A stretch of 46,678 bases of DNA from Deltaproteobacteria bacterium (GTDB lineage Bacteria; Myxococcota_A; UBA796; UBA2385): contig JAGYJW010000053.1 of the NCBI GenBank assembly GCA_018401435.1, positions 1 to 46,678 of the forward strand. Direction: 5' to 3'. Both the position numbers and the translations under genes were made by a program. Shown piece by piece: positions 17,015-25,289 of this stretch (positions are counted from its first letter, which is position 1; each line of letters opens with the position of its first letter). A model generated the notes under the pieces. That model worked only from the letters and a program-made list of their open reading frames with translations, ran no database searches and was not told the DNA's origin.

Positions 17015-18091
17015 ATGCCCGCCCTCACCATCGACGCCGCCCGCGCGGCCCTCCAGCGCAGCCTGCGCCAGGACTTCGGCCTCGCGCTCGATCTGCTCGA
17101 TCCCGTGCGGGTGGAGGGCCTGCTGCGCCGCGCCCCCGACGTCGGCGCCATCCAGCACCCCAACCTGAAGCCGGCCCTGCTGGCCCTGGCCAGCGGATCC
17201 CGGGGGGAGCACGTGCCCGCCGCCGTCTTGCCCTATCTGCCCTCCCTGCTCCAGGAGGCGGTCCGCCGCCGCCTCCGGGGCACCCTGCGCATCTGGATGG
17301 TGGGGGCGGCCACCGGCAGCGGCCCCCAGGACCTCGGCGACCTGCTGCGGCTGTGCAAGGGTCTCGGCCAGGACTGCCTGATCTTTGCCACCGATCCCGA
17401 CCCCCTAGGCCTCACCCGCCTGGAGCTGCGGGGAAGCCCCGCCGTGGAGCTGGTCCTGCAGTCCGGCTGCCCCAGCTCCAGCCCCCGCCCCGAGGTGCTC
17501 TTCGACCTCATCCTCTGCCGCGACCTGCTGCGCTTCTTGCACGACAGCCGCATCGACGATGTCTACAACACCCTGGTGGAGCGCATCGACGGCGGCGGCG
17601 CCCTGGTGGTTCATGGGGCCGACCCCCTGCCGCCGGCCGCTTGCGACCTGCGGTCCAGCTGGCGCGGCGGCGCCCGGGTCTACCACCGGGGCACCAGCAG
17701 CGCCCAGCAAGCCCTGGCCGAGCAGCAGCGCCGGGTGTCCGACCTGATGGCCCAGGGTGCCGGCGAGGCCGCCGTGGGCCTGGCCCTGCGGCTGGCCACA
17801 GAGGCCCCCGATGACGTGGCGGTGCGCATTCTCGCGGCACGCTGCTGCCTGCACCTCGGCCTGCTGGGGGAGGGCCTGCTGCATGCCCGCGCGGCCCGTC
17901 AGCGCGACCCCACCGCGGTCATGCCCACGCTCCTGGAGCTGGAGCTGGCCCGGGCCATGGGGGACGTCACCACCGTGCAGGCTGCCCGGGCCCAGGCCGA
18001 GACCCTGCTTGCGGCGCGGCTGCCGTCGGCCCTGCTGGCGGATGGGGAGGGCCTGACGGCCGCCTCGATGCGGCAGCGTTTGGCCGGCTGA
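17015..18091 (+). CDS. CheR-like methyltransferase-fold protein with helical C-terminus
   Basis: The ATG at 17015 has AGGAGG six bases upstream and gives 358 residues. The segment LRIWMVGAATGSGPQDLGDL aligns with the SAM-binding motif I of CheR (W-x-A-G-C-S-T-G-E-E-x-Y), but several key residues differ. LIFATDPDPLGLTRL matches the ATDID strand, and FDLILCRDLLRFL matches the FDLI-x-CRN motif. The last 130 residues form helix pairs of TPR type (EAAVGLALRLATEAPDDVAV, then LHARAARQRDPTAVMP). CheR enzymes methylate glutamates of chemoreceptors. The altered motif I raises doubt about catalysis here. No che genes lie nearby. Confidence 0.7.
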   Translation: MPALTIDAARAALQRSLRQDFGLALDLLDPVRVEGLLRRAPDVGAIQHPNLKPALLALASGSRGEHVPAAVLPYLPSLLQEAVRRRLRGTLRIWMVGAATGSGPQDLGDLLRLCKGLGQDCLIFATDPDPLGLTRLELRGSPAVELVLQSGCPSSSPRPEVLFDLILCRDLLRFLHDSRIDDVYNTLVERIDGGGALVVHGADPLPPAACDLRSSWRGGARVYHRGTSSAQQALAEQQRRVSDLMAQGAGEAAVGLALRLATEAPDDVAVRILAARCCLHLGLLGEGLLHARAARQRDPTAVMPTLLELELARAMGDVTTVQAARAQAETLLAARLPSALLADGEGLTAASMRQRLAG

Positions 18092-18414
18092 TCCAGGTCA
18101 GGCGGGCAGCTCCAGCCAGCGGCGGGCGCCGCCCCCGGGCGGGCGAAGGCAGCGGTCAGGCCACGAAGAGGCCGGCACGGATGGCGAGGAGCAAGGGGAT
18201 CGGCCCCCGACGAGGACGGGTCGGTGCATCGAAGCTGCGGGCGAGGGGGGGGTGTTCCGTCGCCAGAACAGCCTCGCTGCCGACCGATGCGACGATGGTG
18301 CGGGGGGATGCACAGGTCTGGGGGAGCCTGGGGAGCAAAAAACTTTCAGATCTTTACCCGACCCGAGGGAAGATCCGACTGAAGACCTGGGTCCTTACAG
18401 GGACGGGAGGTCCG
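18092..18414. other. Gap without a supported gene; AT-rich patch may hold a promoter
   Basis: No convincing gene is visible in these 323 bases. The only notable feature is an AT-rich patch at 18336-18357 (AAAAAACTTTCAGATCTTT core) in an otherwise GC-rich stretch, about 60 bases upstream of the next start. It could be the promoter of the downstream pair. I cannot assign -35/-10 boxes with confidence. Confidence 0.3.
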
Positions 18415-19410
18415 ATGACGAAGGCACCCGAACCGATGGTTCTCGAAGTGGTCGAGGTCCTGGAGCGCGCCTTCCCCCATCCCCTGTCGCTTCGGGCTTT
18501 CCTCGCAGACCACTACCCGACCTATTTGCAGGTGCCCTCGTCCCAGCTCTACCGCGTCCTCGCAGAGGACCTGCTGAATCGCCCAACGGTCTGGAGCTTG
18601 GGGGCCTTCGGCCGCCTCATCGAACACCGCAGCATGCTGAGTCCGCGCTGGATCCTGCTCGCGACCTTCTGCACAGGCCTCACGGTCACACCCGGGAGCT
18701 TCGAGCCTCAGATCAAACGGGGGCTGCGCCGACTTATCTCCACCATCGCGGACCGGTGCAGCCAGGCCATGGGCGAACGTGCGGACGCCACCCTGCACGA
18801 GCTGGAGCTTGCCGAGGCGCAGGTCGAGGCGCTGCGGCTCGTCGGCGACCTGAACGAGCAGCACAACCGGCTGCGGAGGCAGATCCAGAGTCTTCGGGAC
18901 CTCTGGATCGACATCGTGCAGCTCGACGGCCCATCGGCCCTTCACCCGGTGGAACGAATCGTCCCGATAGCGGCGAGCTACTACTTCAGCGGCAGTCGGC
19001 CCTGGGTCTGGCTGGACGACCCCCAGGGGCCGGCGGGGCGCGGCGCCCTGGCTGAGTTTTCGACCAATATCGTACGCCTGGGGGGCCGGCTCTACCGACT
19101 GCTGATCCTCAGTCCAGAGGACTTGACCAGCGGGCGCGCCCTGCAGGCCGGCTTCTACGTCTGGTTGGTGGCATTGGGCGGAAGCAGCGAGGATTCGGGC
19201 CGGACCGAGGCGCGCTTCCACGTGCTCCAGAAGGGTGAGTCCATCCCCGACCCCGTCGGCATCCTCGGCTCTGGTGGCACCGTGCTTCACCTGGGTCGCC
19301 GGGGCAACTTCCTCAGCGTCCACTCCCTGGCTCGGCCGATGTGCCCACACCGGGATCCGGTCTTCCAGGACGCCCCGCCAATCGAAGACCTCTGGAGGCA
19401 AGCGGCATAG
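18415..19410 (+). CDS. Protein of unknown function with effector-associated-like N-terminus
   Basis: The ATG at 18415 follows GGGAGG and gives 331 residues. The N-terminal 70 residues (VVEVLERAFPHPLSLRAFLA ... LYRVLAEDLLNRPT) loosely resemble the small helical effector-associated domains (EAD) of bacterial conflict systems. This is a pattern impression only. A central coiled-coil helix (HELELAEAQVEALRLVGDLN) follows, then a beta-rich domain with PWVWLDDPQGPAGRGALAEF, YRLLILSPEDLTSG and FHVLQKGESIPDP, which could be a GAF/PAS-like sensor. No membrane segment or signal peptide is present. The next gene starts 22 bp downstream, so the two are probably co-transcribed. Confidence 0.6.
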   Translation: MTKAPEPMVLEVVEVLERAFPHPLSLRAFLADHYPTYLQVPSSQLYRVLAEDLLNRPTVWSLGAFGRLIEHRSMLSPRWILLATFCTGLTVTPGSFEPQIKRGLRRLISTIADRCSQAMGERADATLHELELAEAQVEALRLVGDLNEQHNRLRRQIQSLRDLWIDIVQLDGPSALHPVERIVPIAASYYFSGSRPWVWLDDPQGPAGRGALAEFSTNIVRLGGRLYRLLILSPEDLTSGRALQAGFYVWLVALGGSSEDSGRTEARFHVLQKGESIPDPVGILGSGGTVLHLGRRGNFLSVHSLARPMCPHRDPVFQDAPPIEDLWRQAA

Positions 19411-19432
19411 AGGGGCCCCACACGGAGCCCCC

Positions 19433-21085
19433 ATGTCCCCTGCCCTGACCCTCCCCGGAGCCCCCCGCGCCGAGCTGGAGCGCTCGCCCGCCGCAGCAAC
19501 CGTCGGCCGCCTGGCCAGCGAGAGCGGCCTGCTGCTCGCCCATTTCGAGCACCGCGCCCACCTCGCCCTGCCCGAAGACTGGGAGCCCGCCGGCCGAGAC
19601 GACCTGGGCGAGGCCCCCTCGGGGTGGATCGCCGGGCGCCTGGTTGAACCCAAGTACCGCTCCTTCCAGCTGGACCGCCGAATCGGCAGCTTCCACCCTG
19701 GTCATCGCGCAAAGTGGACCAGCCACGAGCTCTGCCATGGGCTGGTGGGCTTCGCCTGGGCCCCGGGCCGCTCCACCCTGTGGCACGCCACCGCCGCCCG
19801 GCTCTCTGAGCTGCTTCCCGTCGTGCTCTACTACTTTTTCGACGAGGCGGGCCTGCGCCGCTGCCCCCTGCACCAGGGCGGCGGGCCCCTCTACCGCAGC
19901 TTCTGCCCGGCCTGCGAGGCCGCCGCCCGCACCGGCCCCCAAGACGACCCCGACGCCTCGCGGTGGATCGCCGGTGGTCGCGCCTTCTTGGACCGCGAGC
20001 TCGCCGCTGTGGCCCGCACCCGCCGCAAGGGCATCGTCGTGCCCCACCACCACGCCACCCTGGATCTGAGCAGCGACGGGCTGGCCTATGCCGCCGGTCA
20101 CCTGCCCCGGCTGCGTTCGGCCACCTTCCACGACTACATTGACCGATTCTTCGATGAGAATGAAGGCTGGCACACCGATCTCGACGCGCTCATCGCGCGA
20201 ATCGAGGCCATCGCCGAGGCCCTCTGCGGCGGCGACGCCCCAGCCCCCCTGTCCGGCGGCCGCTGGCGCTGGATGGCCCAGGACCTGGCCTGGCGGGTGC
20301 TGCTGGTGGTGGAGCAGGCCGAGGGAGAGGTGGTGGAGGCCCTGGATGACCGGGTGCTGGAGCCGCTGAGCCGGGCCGGCGCCCCAGGCAGCAGCGAGGC
20401 CGAGAGCGAGGCGGCCATCGGCGCGGCCATCGGCGCCTACCGCGAGATTCACGCCGACTGGGTGGTGCCCGAACCCGGCGAGCTCTTTGGGGTGGGCTAC
20501 GATCTGCCCGGCGGCCTGGGCCGCTGCGAGGCCCAGGTCTTTGCCGGCATCCAGAGCGCCTTGCCCGGCACCTGCGCCATTCTGGGCGAAGAGGCCGAAG
20601 AGCTGGCCAGCGACTTCACCTGGGCCGACCGCGCCGAGCGCGCCCCCATCGGCAAGCGCTTCGCCGCGTGGTTGGGCGCCTTGCAGCCCGAGACCCCGGC
20701 CGCAGACCAGGCCGCCTTCGAGGCCGCCCTCACCCACGCGCCGGTGGGCGATGCGGCCGACCAGACCCTGGGGCGACAGGACGGCGCCGGACGGCTCCGG
20801 CGGGCCAGCGGCGTCGCCGTGATCTCGGTGAGCCACGCCGTGAGCACCGACGCAGAGCTGCTTGCCGAGGTGGGCGCCTTGCCCCTCGAGACGCCGATGG
20901 ACCTCGCCATCCGCCGAAATCCCGACGGCGAGGTCGCGGTCTTTCAGCTCGACGGTCCGGCCGCCAGCGCCCTCGCCCTGCTGGCCGAAGGTCCGCAAGA
21001 GCAGGAGGACCTGGGCATGGACCAAGGCGCGCTGGACGAGCTGCTCGACCTGGGGCTGATCCTGCCAGAGTCCTGGACGATTTGA
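19433..21085 (+). CDS. HExxH-motif protein with Cys cluster and winged-helix-like tail
   Basis: The ATG at 19433 has GGAG upstream and gives 550 residues. The sequence contains SHELCHGLVGF, an HExxH zinc-metallopeptidase signature at His98-Glu99-His102, then a Cys/His-rich patch (RRCPLHQGGG ... FCPACEAA, residues about 143-168) that could bind a second metal, and a PHHHATLDLSSDG segment. The last 65 residues (VAVFQLDGPAASALALLAEG ... ALDELLDLGLILPES) look like a PqqD/winged-helix-type module, which in some families binds leader peptides. That makes a peptide-modifying or peptide-cleaving role possible but unproven. I know no named family. It forms a likely two-gene operon with the preceding unknown protein. 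Confidence 0.7.
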   Translation: MSPALTLPGAPRAELERSPAAATVGRLASESGLLLAHFEHRAHLALPEDWEPAGRDDLGEAPSGWIAGRLVEPKYRSFQLDRRIGSFHPGHRAKWTSHELCHGLVGFAWAPGRSTLWHATAARLSELLPVVLYYFFDEAGLRRCPLHQGGGPLYRSFCPACEAAARTGPQDDPDASRWIAGGRAFLDRELAAVARTRRKGIVVPHHHATLDLSSDGLAYAAGHLPRLRSATFHDYIDRFFDENEGWHTDLDALIARIEAIAEALCGGDAPAPLSGGRWRWMAQDLAWRVLLVVEQAEGEVVEALDDRVLEPLSRAGAPGSSEAESEAAIGAAIGAYREIHADWVVPEPGELFGVGYDLPGGLGRCEAQVFAGIQSALPGTCAILGEEAEELASDFTWADRAERAPIGKRFAAWLGALQPETPAADQAAFEAALTHAPVGDAADQTLGRQDGAGRLRRASGVAVISVSHAVSTDAELLAEVGALPLETPMDLAIRRNPDGEVAVFQLDGPAASALALLAEGPQEQEDLGMDQGALDELLDLGLILPESWTI

Positions 21086-21101
21086 CCCCGCCCATCTGGC
21101 C

Positions 21102-21659
21102 TCAGCCGTCGCCTTCCACCGCGACCGAGGACCAGGTGTCGGGCAGCTCGGAGGTGCACCAGGCGCAGTCCCGGGTGCCGCACTCGGGGTTGGGGGAGGC
21201 AGGCACGATGGTCACGGGCACGTGGATCATGCGCTGCACATCCAGCGACACGCTGCCCAGAAAGAGGCGCGACAGGCGGCTGCGGCCGTGGCTGCCCATG
21301 ACCACCCGACTATAGCCGACACCATCGGCCAGCTGGGCGATCACGTCTTGTGGGTGGCCAAAGCGGATATCGGATTCGACCGCGACGCCGGCCTTGACCA
21401 GCAGCTGCCGGCAGGTCTCCATATGGGGCTCGACCCCCTTGCGGAGCAGGTCTTCGACGCTCACGCAGTCGCCGTCCCGGGGCACGGTCAGGTCGAGGGG
21501 GACGTTGTCGGGGGGCTCAACCACATGCAGCAGGTGCACGGTCGCCCCTTCAGCGAGGGCCACGCGCGCGGCCTCGCGGCAGACCGTGATGGCGCAGGCG
21601 CTCAGGTCGACGGGCAGCAGCACCCGGGGGGTGGGAGAGGGCAGGCTGGGTTCGGACAT
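21102..21659 (-). CDS. Universal stress protein (UspA family)
   Basis: This is a single-domain Usp protein of 185 residues from ATG 21659, with GAGGTG upstream. It opens with VLLPVDLSACAITVCREAAR, has LLHVVEPPD, and carries the ATP-binding pattern G-x2-G-x9-G-[ST] in MGSHGRSRLSRLFLGSVS near residue 138. The C-terminus adds a short extension with three cysteines (CGTRDCAWCTS), a possible metal or redox site that most Usp proteins lack. The family acts in the cytoplasm in stress survival through unknown partners. It is convergent with the HExxH gene and divergent from the lipoprotein gene. Confidence 0.9.
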   Translation of the reverse strand: MSEPSLPSPTPRVLLPVDLSACAITVCREAARVALAEGATVHLLHVVEPPDNVPLDLTVPRDGDCVSVEDLLRKGVEPHMETCRQLLVKAGVAVESDIRFGHPQDVIAQLADGVGYSRVVMGSHGRSRLSRLFLGSVSLDVQRMIHVPVTIVPASPNPECGTRDCAWCTSELPDTWSSVAVEGDG

Positions 21660-21821
21660 GGGCACCTCGCGGTCAGAGCAAGCAGCAGGTGGTCCTTTCC
21701 CATGCAAGATTCGCGCCAACACCCCAAGGCCCGACGCGAGGGCCCCGCCGGGCCAGGATGCCCGCTGTGCCTGTGGGAGAAGCCACAAATCCCGGGCGAC
21801 CGGGCCGAGGGTCTGTACGAT

Positions 21822-21852
21822 CACCGTAAGATGACGGTGGCACCCAACGGTG
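21822..21852 (+). promoter_or_regulatory. Candidate operator: three ACGGTG half-sites
   Basis: CACCGT at 21822-21827 and ACGGTG at 21834-21839 form a perfect 6-bp inverted repeat with a 6-base spacer. A third copy, ACGGTG, lies at 21847-21852, 13 bases after the second and also paired with CACC at 21841. They sit 38-68 bases before the start of the lipoprotein gene at 21890, in the divergent gap shared with uspA, so they could bind a dimeric repressor or activator. Confidence 0.3.
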
Positions 21853-21889
21853 AAACACTGCGGTGCATCGTGTGTCCTCAGGAGTCAAT

Positions 21890-22810
21890 ATGCGCGCGCC
21901 CACCTTCGCCCTCCTCAGCCTGCTGGCCGCAGCCTGCTTCGACCAGACCAAGGGCGGCGGCGGCGATGGCGCCGATGGTGGCGACGGAGCGGACGGCACA
22001 GACGGGCTGGACACCGCCGACACCGGCGCGCCCGGAGACGGCGACAGCATCACCCTCTCGGCCTGGTGCATGGAGGAGGAGTGCCAGACCGTCTACATCT
22101 CCCCCGTCATCCAGGACCAGGAGCGCGAGATCTTGTCGGTGTCCTGGTCCGATGGCGTGGAGGGCAAGTGGCACGACCTGGACCTGACCATCGAAGGCGT
22201 CCAGGAATTCGAGGCCCAGATCGAATTCACCGATGGCAGCCAGGCCCGGGCCGCCGCCCAGGTGGGCGTCTTGCCCGGAAGCGCAGGGGACTCGCCGCTG
22301 ATCGTGATCGTGCCCACCGTGACCTGCAACCTCACCCGCATCCCCATCACCAGCGTGGGGGGCTGCGTCCAGCCCATCCCCGGGGCGGCGGATCCCATCC
22401 ACACCACCCTCTTTGCGGAGCAAGGAAGCGCAAAATCGGTGGAGTTCGCCCTGCCGGCCTCCGCCTCGGGCCCGGCGCTGCTCAAGGCCGACCTCACGCA
22501 ATACCAGGGCTCGGCCTGGTGGTTCCCGGGGGCCAACGTCCAGATGCAAGGCGGCTTCACCGGCTACAGCCCGCTCTACCCCCCCGGTGCCGCCGACCCG
22601 CTCTCCCAGGCCTGGTACCCTGGCGTGGTGAACCCGACGCCGCACTTCACCTACTGGGTGCGACTGAGCCCCAACACACCGCTTCGGTTGGACGTGATGC
22701 ACCGGCGGGCCAGCGGGGCCGCGCAGACCTTGAACACCCTCAACCTGGTCTGCCCGTCGGGCATCGACCCCAAGGGGAGCTTCACCCTGAGCGGCGCCGT
22801 CGGTCGCTGA
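21890..22810 (+). CDS. Lipoprotein with Gly/Asp-rich stalk, function unknown
   Basis: The ATG at 21890 has AGGAG at good spacing and gives 306 residues. The lipobox LAAAC leads to a low-complexity Gly-Asp stretch (GGGGDGADGGDGADG), then a globular beta-rich domain with several cysteines (CMEEECQTVYISP, VTCNLTRIPITSVGGC, NLVCPSGIDP) that may form disulfides. No enzyme motif is visible. It is probably a surface lipoprotein tethered by a flexible acidic stalk, similar in design to the PEBP lipoprotein at 37544. Confidence 0.75.
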   Translation: MRAPTFALLSLLAAACFDQTKGGGGDGADGGDGADGTDGLDTADTGAPGDGDSITLSAWCMEEECQTVYISPVIQDQEREILSVSWSDGVEGKWHDLDLTIEGVQEFEAQIEFTDGSQARAAAQVGVLPGSAGDSPLIVIVPTVTCNLTRIPITSVGGCVQPIPGAADPIHTTLFAEQGSAKSVEFALPASASGPALLKADLTQYQGSAWWFPGANVQMQGGFTGYSPLYPPGAADPLSQAWYPGVVNPTPHFTYWVRLSPNTPLRLDVMHRRASGAAQTLNTLNLVCPSGIDPKGSFTLSGAVGR

Positions 22811-22816
22811 GCCCGG

Positions 22817-25282
22817 TCAAGGATAGGGCCGCACCAGCCGGAAGCCCACGGTGTCGCCCCGCTGGGTTCCGCCCAATGCAAAGCGACCGGCGGTCCAGGC
22901 CGTCGTGAGGCTGTGGAACCAGGACCCGCCCCGCAACATGCGCTCGGTGGTCGGGTCGCGGGGGGCGACCAGCGCCGGCGGCGGCGCGCCCACCGGGGCA
23001 AAGGGCTCGCGGCACCACTCGCGCACATTGCCCACCATGCCGCGCACCCCATAGGGGCTCTCGTCGGTGGGAAAGTCCTGGACGCGGGCGGGCAAGGGGC
23101 GGCCCGGCGCCCCCTCGCGCACACAGGCATAGGTGGGTTCGGGGTGGTCGCCCCAAGAGAAGGCGCGCCCATCCACGCCCCGGGCGGCCTTCTCCCACTC
23201 GACCTCGTCGGGCAGGGTCCACTCTTGTCCGGTCCGGGCGGCCAGCCAGCGGGCATGGGCCATCGCGCTGGTCCAGTCCACGTTGAAGACAGGCCAGTCC
23301 AGATCCCAGAGATCACCATCGGAATCGGGGATTCGATGAAAACGCCGCCCATCGAAGGTCACGTTGGCAGCACCCTCGGCGTCGGGGTTGGGCGCCCGCT
23401 CCCGGGGGGCGAAGCGCCAGGCCTCGTCCAGGCGCCCGGTCGCAGCCAGATCATCGAGGAAGGCGAGGTGCTCGCGCACGGTCACGGGGAAGCGCCGCAC
23501 CACGCGGGCGCCCAGCCAGCGCCACTGGGGCGGGTGGGTGGTGTAGGAGGTGCGCGACTCGCCCATGCGAAACCAGCCGGCGGGCAGGTAGCAGTCATCG
23601 GGACCCAAGCTGCCCCGGACGGGCAAGGCGATGGGCAGGGGATCCTCGGCGTCGGGCGGGCAGCCGGACCAGTCGTGCTGGCGGGGGATGAAGACCGGGT
23701 AGCGCACCGTCTCGTGGCCCTCGGCCGACAGCTCCACCAGCCAGGAGCCCATGGGCAGGGGGCGGCGGATCAGCGGCGTGGGGCCGAGATCGGCGAAGGG
23801 CACGGGCACCCGGCGGCGCTCCTGCTCCACCAGCGAAAAGAGCCTTGCCTGGGCGCCCGGCGGATCGGTGACCAGGCTGAGCCAGCCGTCTCCCCGGCGA
23901 AAGGCGGCGTGGGCGCCGCGGTCGGTGCGGGCCAGGGCCGCAGCGTGAACCGCGACCACCGGCCCATCTCCCGCCGCCTCTGCCGCTCGCCAGGCCGCCC
24001 GGTGGTGGGCGGCCAGGGCGTCGAGGGCCTCGGGCAGGTCCGGGCGGTGGGACAGCGCCCCCTCCAACAGGCTCAGACGCCGCTGCTGGAGGGCATCGGC
24101 GGCGACCTCGGCGCGGTGGGCGGCGTCTTCGGCATCCCAAAGCGGTCGTTTTCGCAGAATGGGCGCGCTGCCTTCAATCTCACGACGCAACTGATCCGCA
24201 GTCGCCCGGCTCTGGGCGGCCTCCTGGCGCAGCCGGGCCTGCTCGGGCAGCAGGGCGTCGGCCTCTGCCACCCGCGCCAGCGCGCGCTCGCGGGCCTGGG
24301 CCCCATCCAGCCAATCCACCAGGGTCGCGGCGACCACCCCAGCGTGAGCGGGCCTATCGTCAGGATCCTCGGCCAGACAGGCGCCGATCAGGACCGCGAG
24401 GTCCACGGGCAGCTCGGGCGGCAAGGCGGGGGGTGGACCAGGCAGCAGCCGGGCCGGGAAGGCGTCGCGACCGGTCAGGGTGAAGAAGAGCAGGGCACCC
24501 AAGGCCCAGACATCGGCGCGGGCGTCAAAGGGCTCACCCCGCGCCTGTTCTGGGGCCATATAGCCGGGGGTGCCCACGATGCTGCCGCCCAGGGAGTCCG
24601 GTCCCCAGGTCCCGTCCACCACCACGGGATCGAGGGCCTCGCGCACCTTGCTGGCCAGGCCCCAATCCAGCAGCAGCACCTGGCCAAAGGCCCCCACCAT
24701 CACGTTGGCGGGCTTGATGTCGCGGTGCACCACGCCCCGGTGATGCGCCCAGGCCAGGGCCTCGGCCACCCGGCGGACGGGCTCCACCATGCGACGGGGC
24801 AGGGGCGGCCCCGCGGCGTGGGCCTCGGCCACCGCGGCCTGCAGGGTGCGGCCCTCCACCACCCCCATGGTGAAGAAAGGGCGGCCATCGGCCAGCTCCC
24901 CCACCTCGTGAATGGGCACCACCCCCGGGTGGGCGAGCTGGGCCGTGGCCTGGGCCTCTCGCACGAAGCGGGCCCGGGCGTCGGGGTGGGCGGCCAGGGC
25001 AACCGACAGCGCCTTCAGCGCCACAACCCGGTGCAGCCGGTGATCATAGGCCCGCCAGACCTCGCCCATGCCCCCACGGCCGATGCGTTGCAAGGCCTGC
25101 AGGTTGGGGGGCGGCTGGGGCACAGCGCCGCCCCCGTCATCGGGGCCGGGCGGCAGGTCCGAAAAGCCCGTGAGCGCCGGCAGCGACGCCCAGATCGACG
25201 AGAGGCGCGCCACCTGTTCGGGGGCGTCCAGGCCCAAGGCGCTCAGGTAGTGGGTGAGGCGATCGACCTCGGGTCCGGACAT
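22817..25282 (-). CDS. Ser/Thr protein kinase fused to an FGE/sulfatase-modifying-factor domain
   Basis: I start at ATG 25282 (821 residues), with AGGT upstream; in-frame codons reach 25369. A kinase domain begins at RIGRGGMGEVWRAYD (residues about 67-80), with Lys90 in VALKAL, HRDIKPANVM at 186-195, DWG instead of DFG at 206-208, and GTPGYMAPEQARG in the activation segment. A helical, probably coiled-coil region (about 340-480) leads to an FGE-sulfatase (SUMF1-like) domain from about 570 to the end: PAGWFRMGESR, WPVFNVDWTSAMAHARWLAA, LPDEVEWEKAARG, MVGNVREWCREPF, LRGGSWF, GFRLVRPYP. Whether the FGE part is catalytic or only a ligand-binding fold is unknown. The kinase-FGE architecture is known from Myxococcota. 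It lies 7 bp downstream of the SDR gene on the same strand. Confidence 0.92.
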   Translation of the reverse strand: MSGPEVDRLTHYLSALGLDAPEQVARLSSIWASLPALTGFSDLPPGPDDGGGAVPQPPPNLQALQRIGRGGMGEVWRAYDHRLHRVVALKALSVALAAHPDARARFVREAQATAQLAHPGVVPIHEVGELADGRPFFTMGVVEGRTLQAAVAEAHAAGPPLPRRMVEPVRRVAEALAWAHHRGVVHRDIKPANVMVGAFGQVLLLDWGLASKVREALDPVVVDGTWGPDSLGGSIVGTPGYMAPEQARGEPFDARADVWALGALLFFTLTGRDAFPARLLPGPPPALPPELPVDLAVLIGACLAEDPDDRPAHAGVVAATLVDWLDGAQARERALARVAEADALLPEQARLRQEAAQSRATADQLRREIEGSAPILRKRPLWDAEDAAHRAEVAADALQQRRLSLLEGALSHRPDLPEALDALAAHHRAAWRAAEAAGDGPVVAVHAAALARTDRGAHAAFRRGDGWLSLVTDPPGAQARLFSLVEQERRRVPVPFADLGPTPLIRRPLPMGSWLVELSAEGHETVRYPVFIPRQHDWSGCPPDAEDPLPIALPVRGSLGPDDCYLPAGWFRMGESRTSYTTHPPQWRWLGARVVRRFPVTVREHLAFLDDLAATGRLDEAWRFAPRERAPNPDAEGAANVTFDGRRFHRIPDSDGDLWDLDWPVFNVDWTSAMAHARWLAARTGQEWTLPDEVEWEKAARGVDGRAFSWGDHPEPTYACVREGAPGRPLPARVQDFPTDESPYGVRGMVGNVREWCREPFAPVGAPPPALVAPRDPTTERMLRGGSWFHSLTTAWTAGRFALGGTQRGDTVGFRLVRPYP

Positions 25283-25289
25283 GGGCGAC

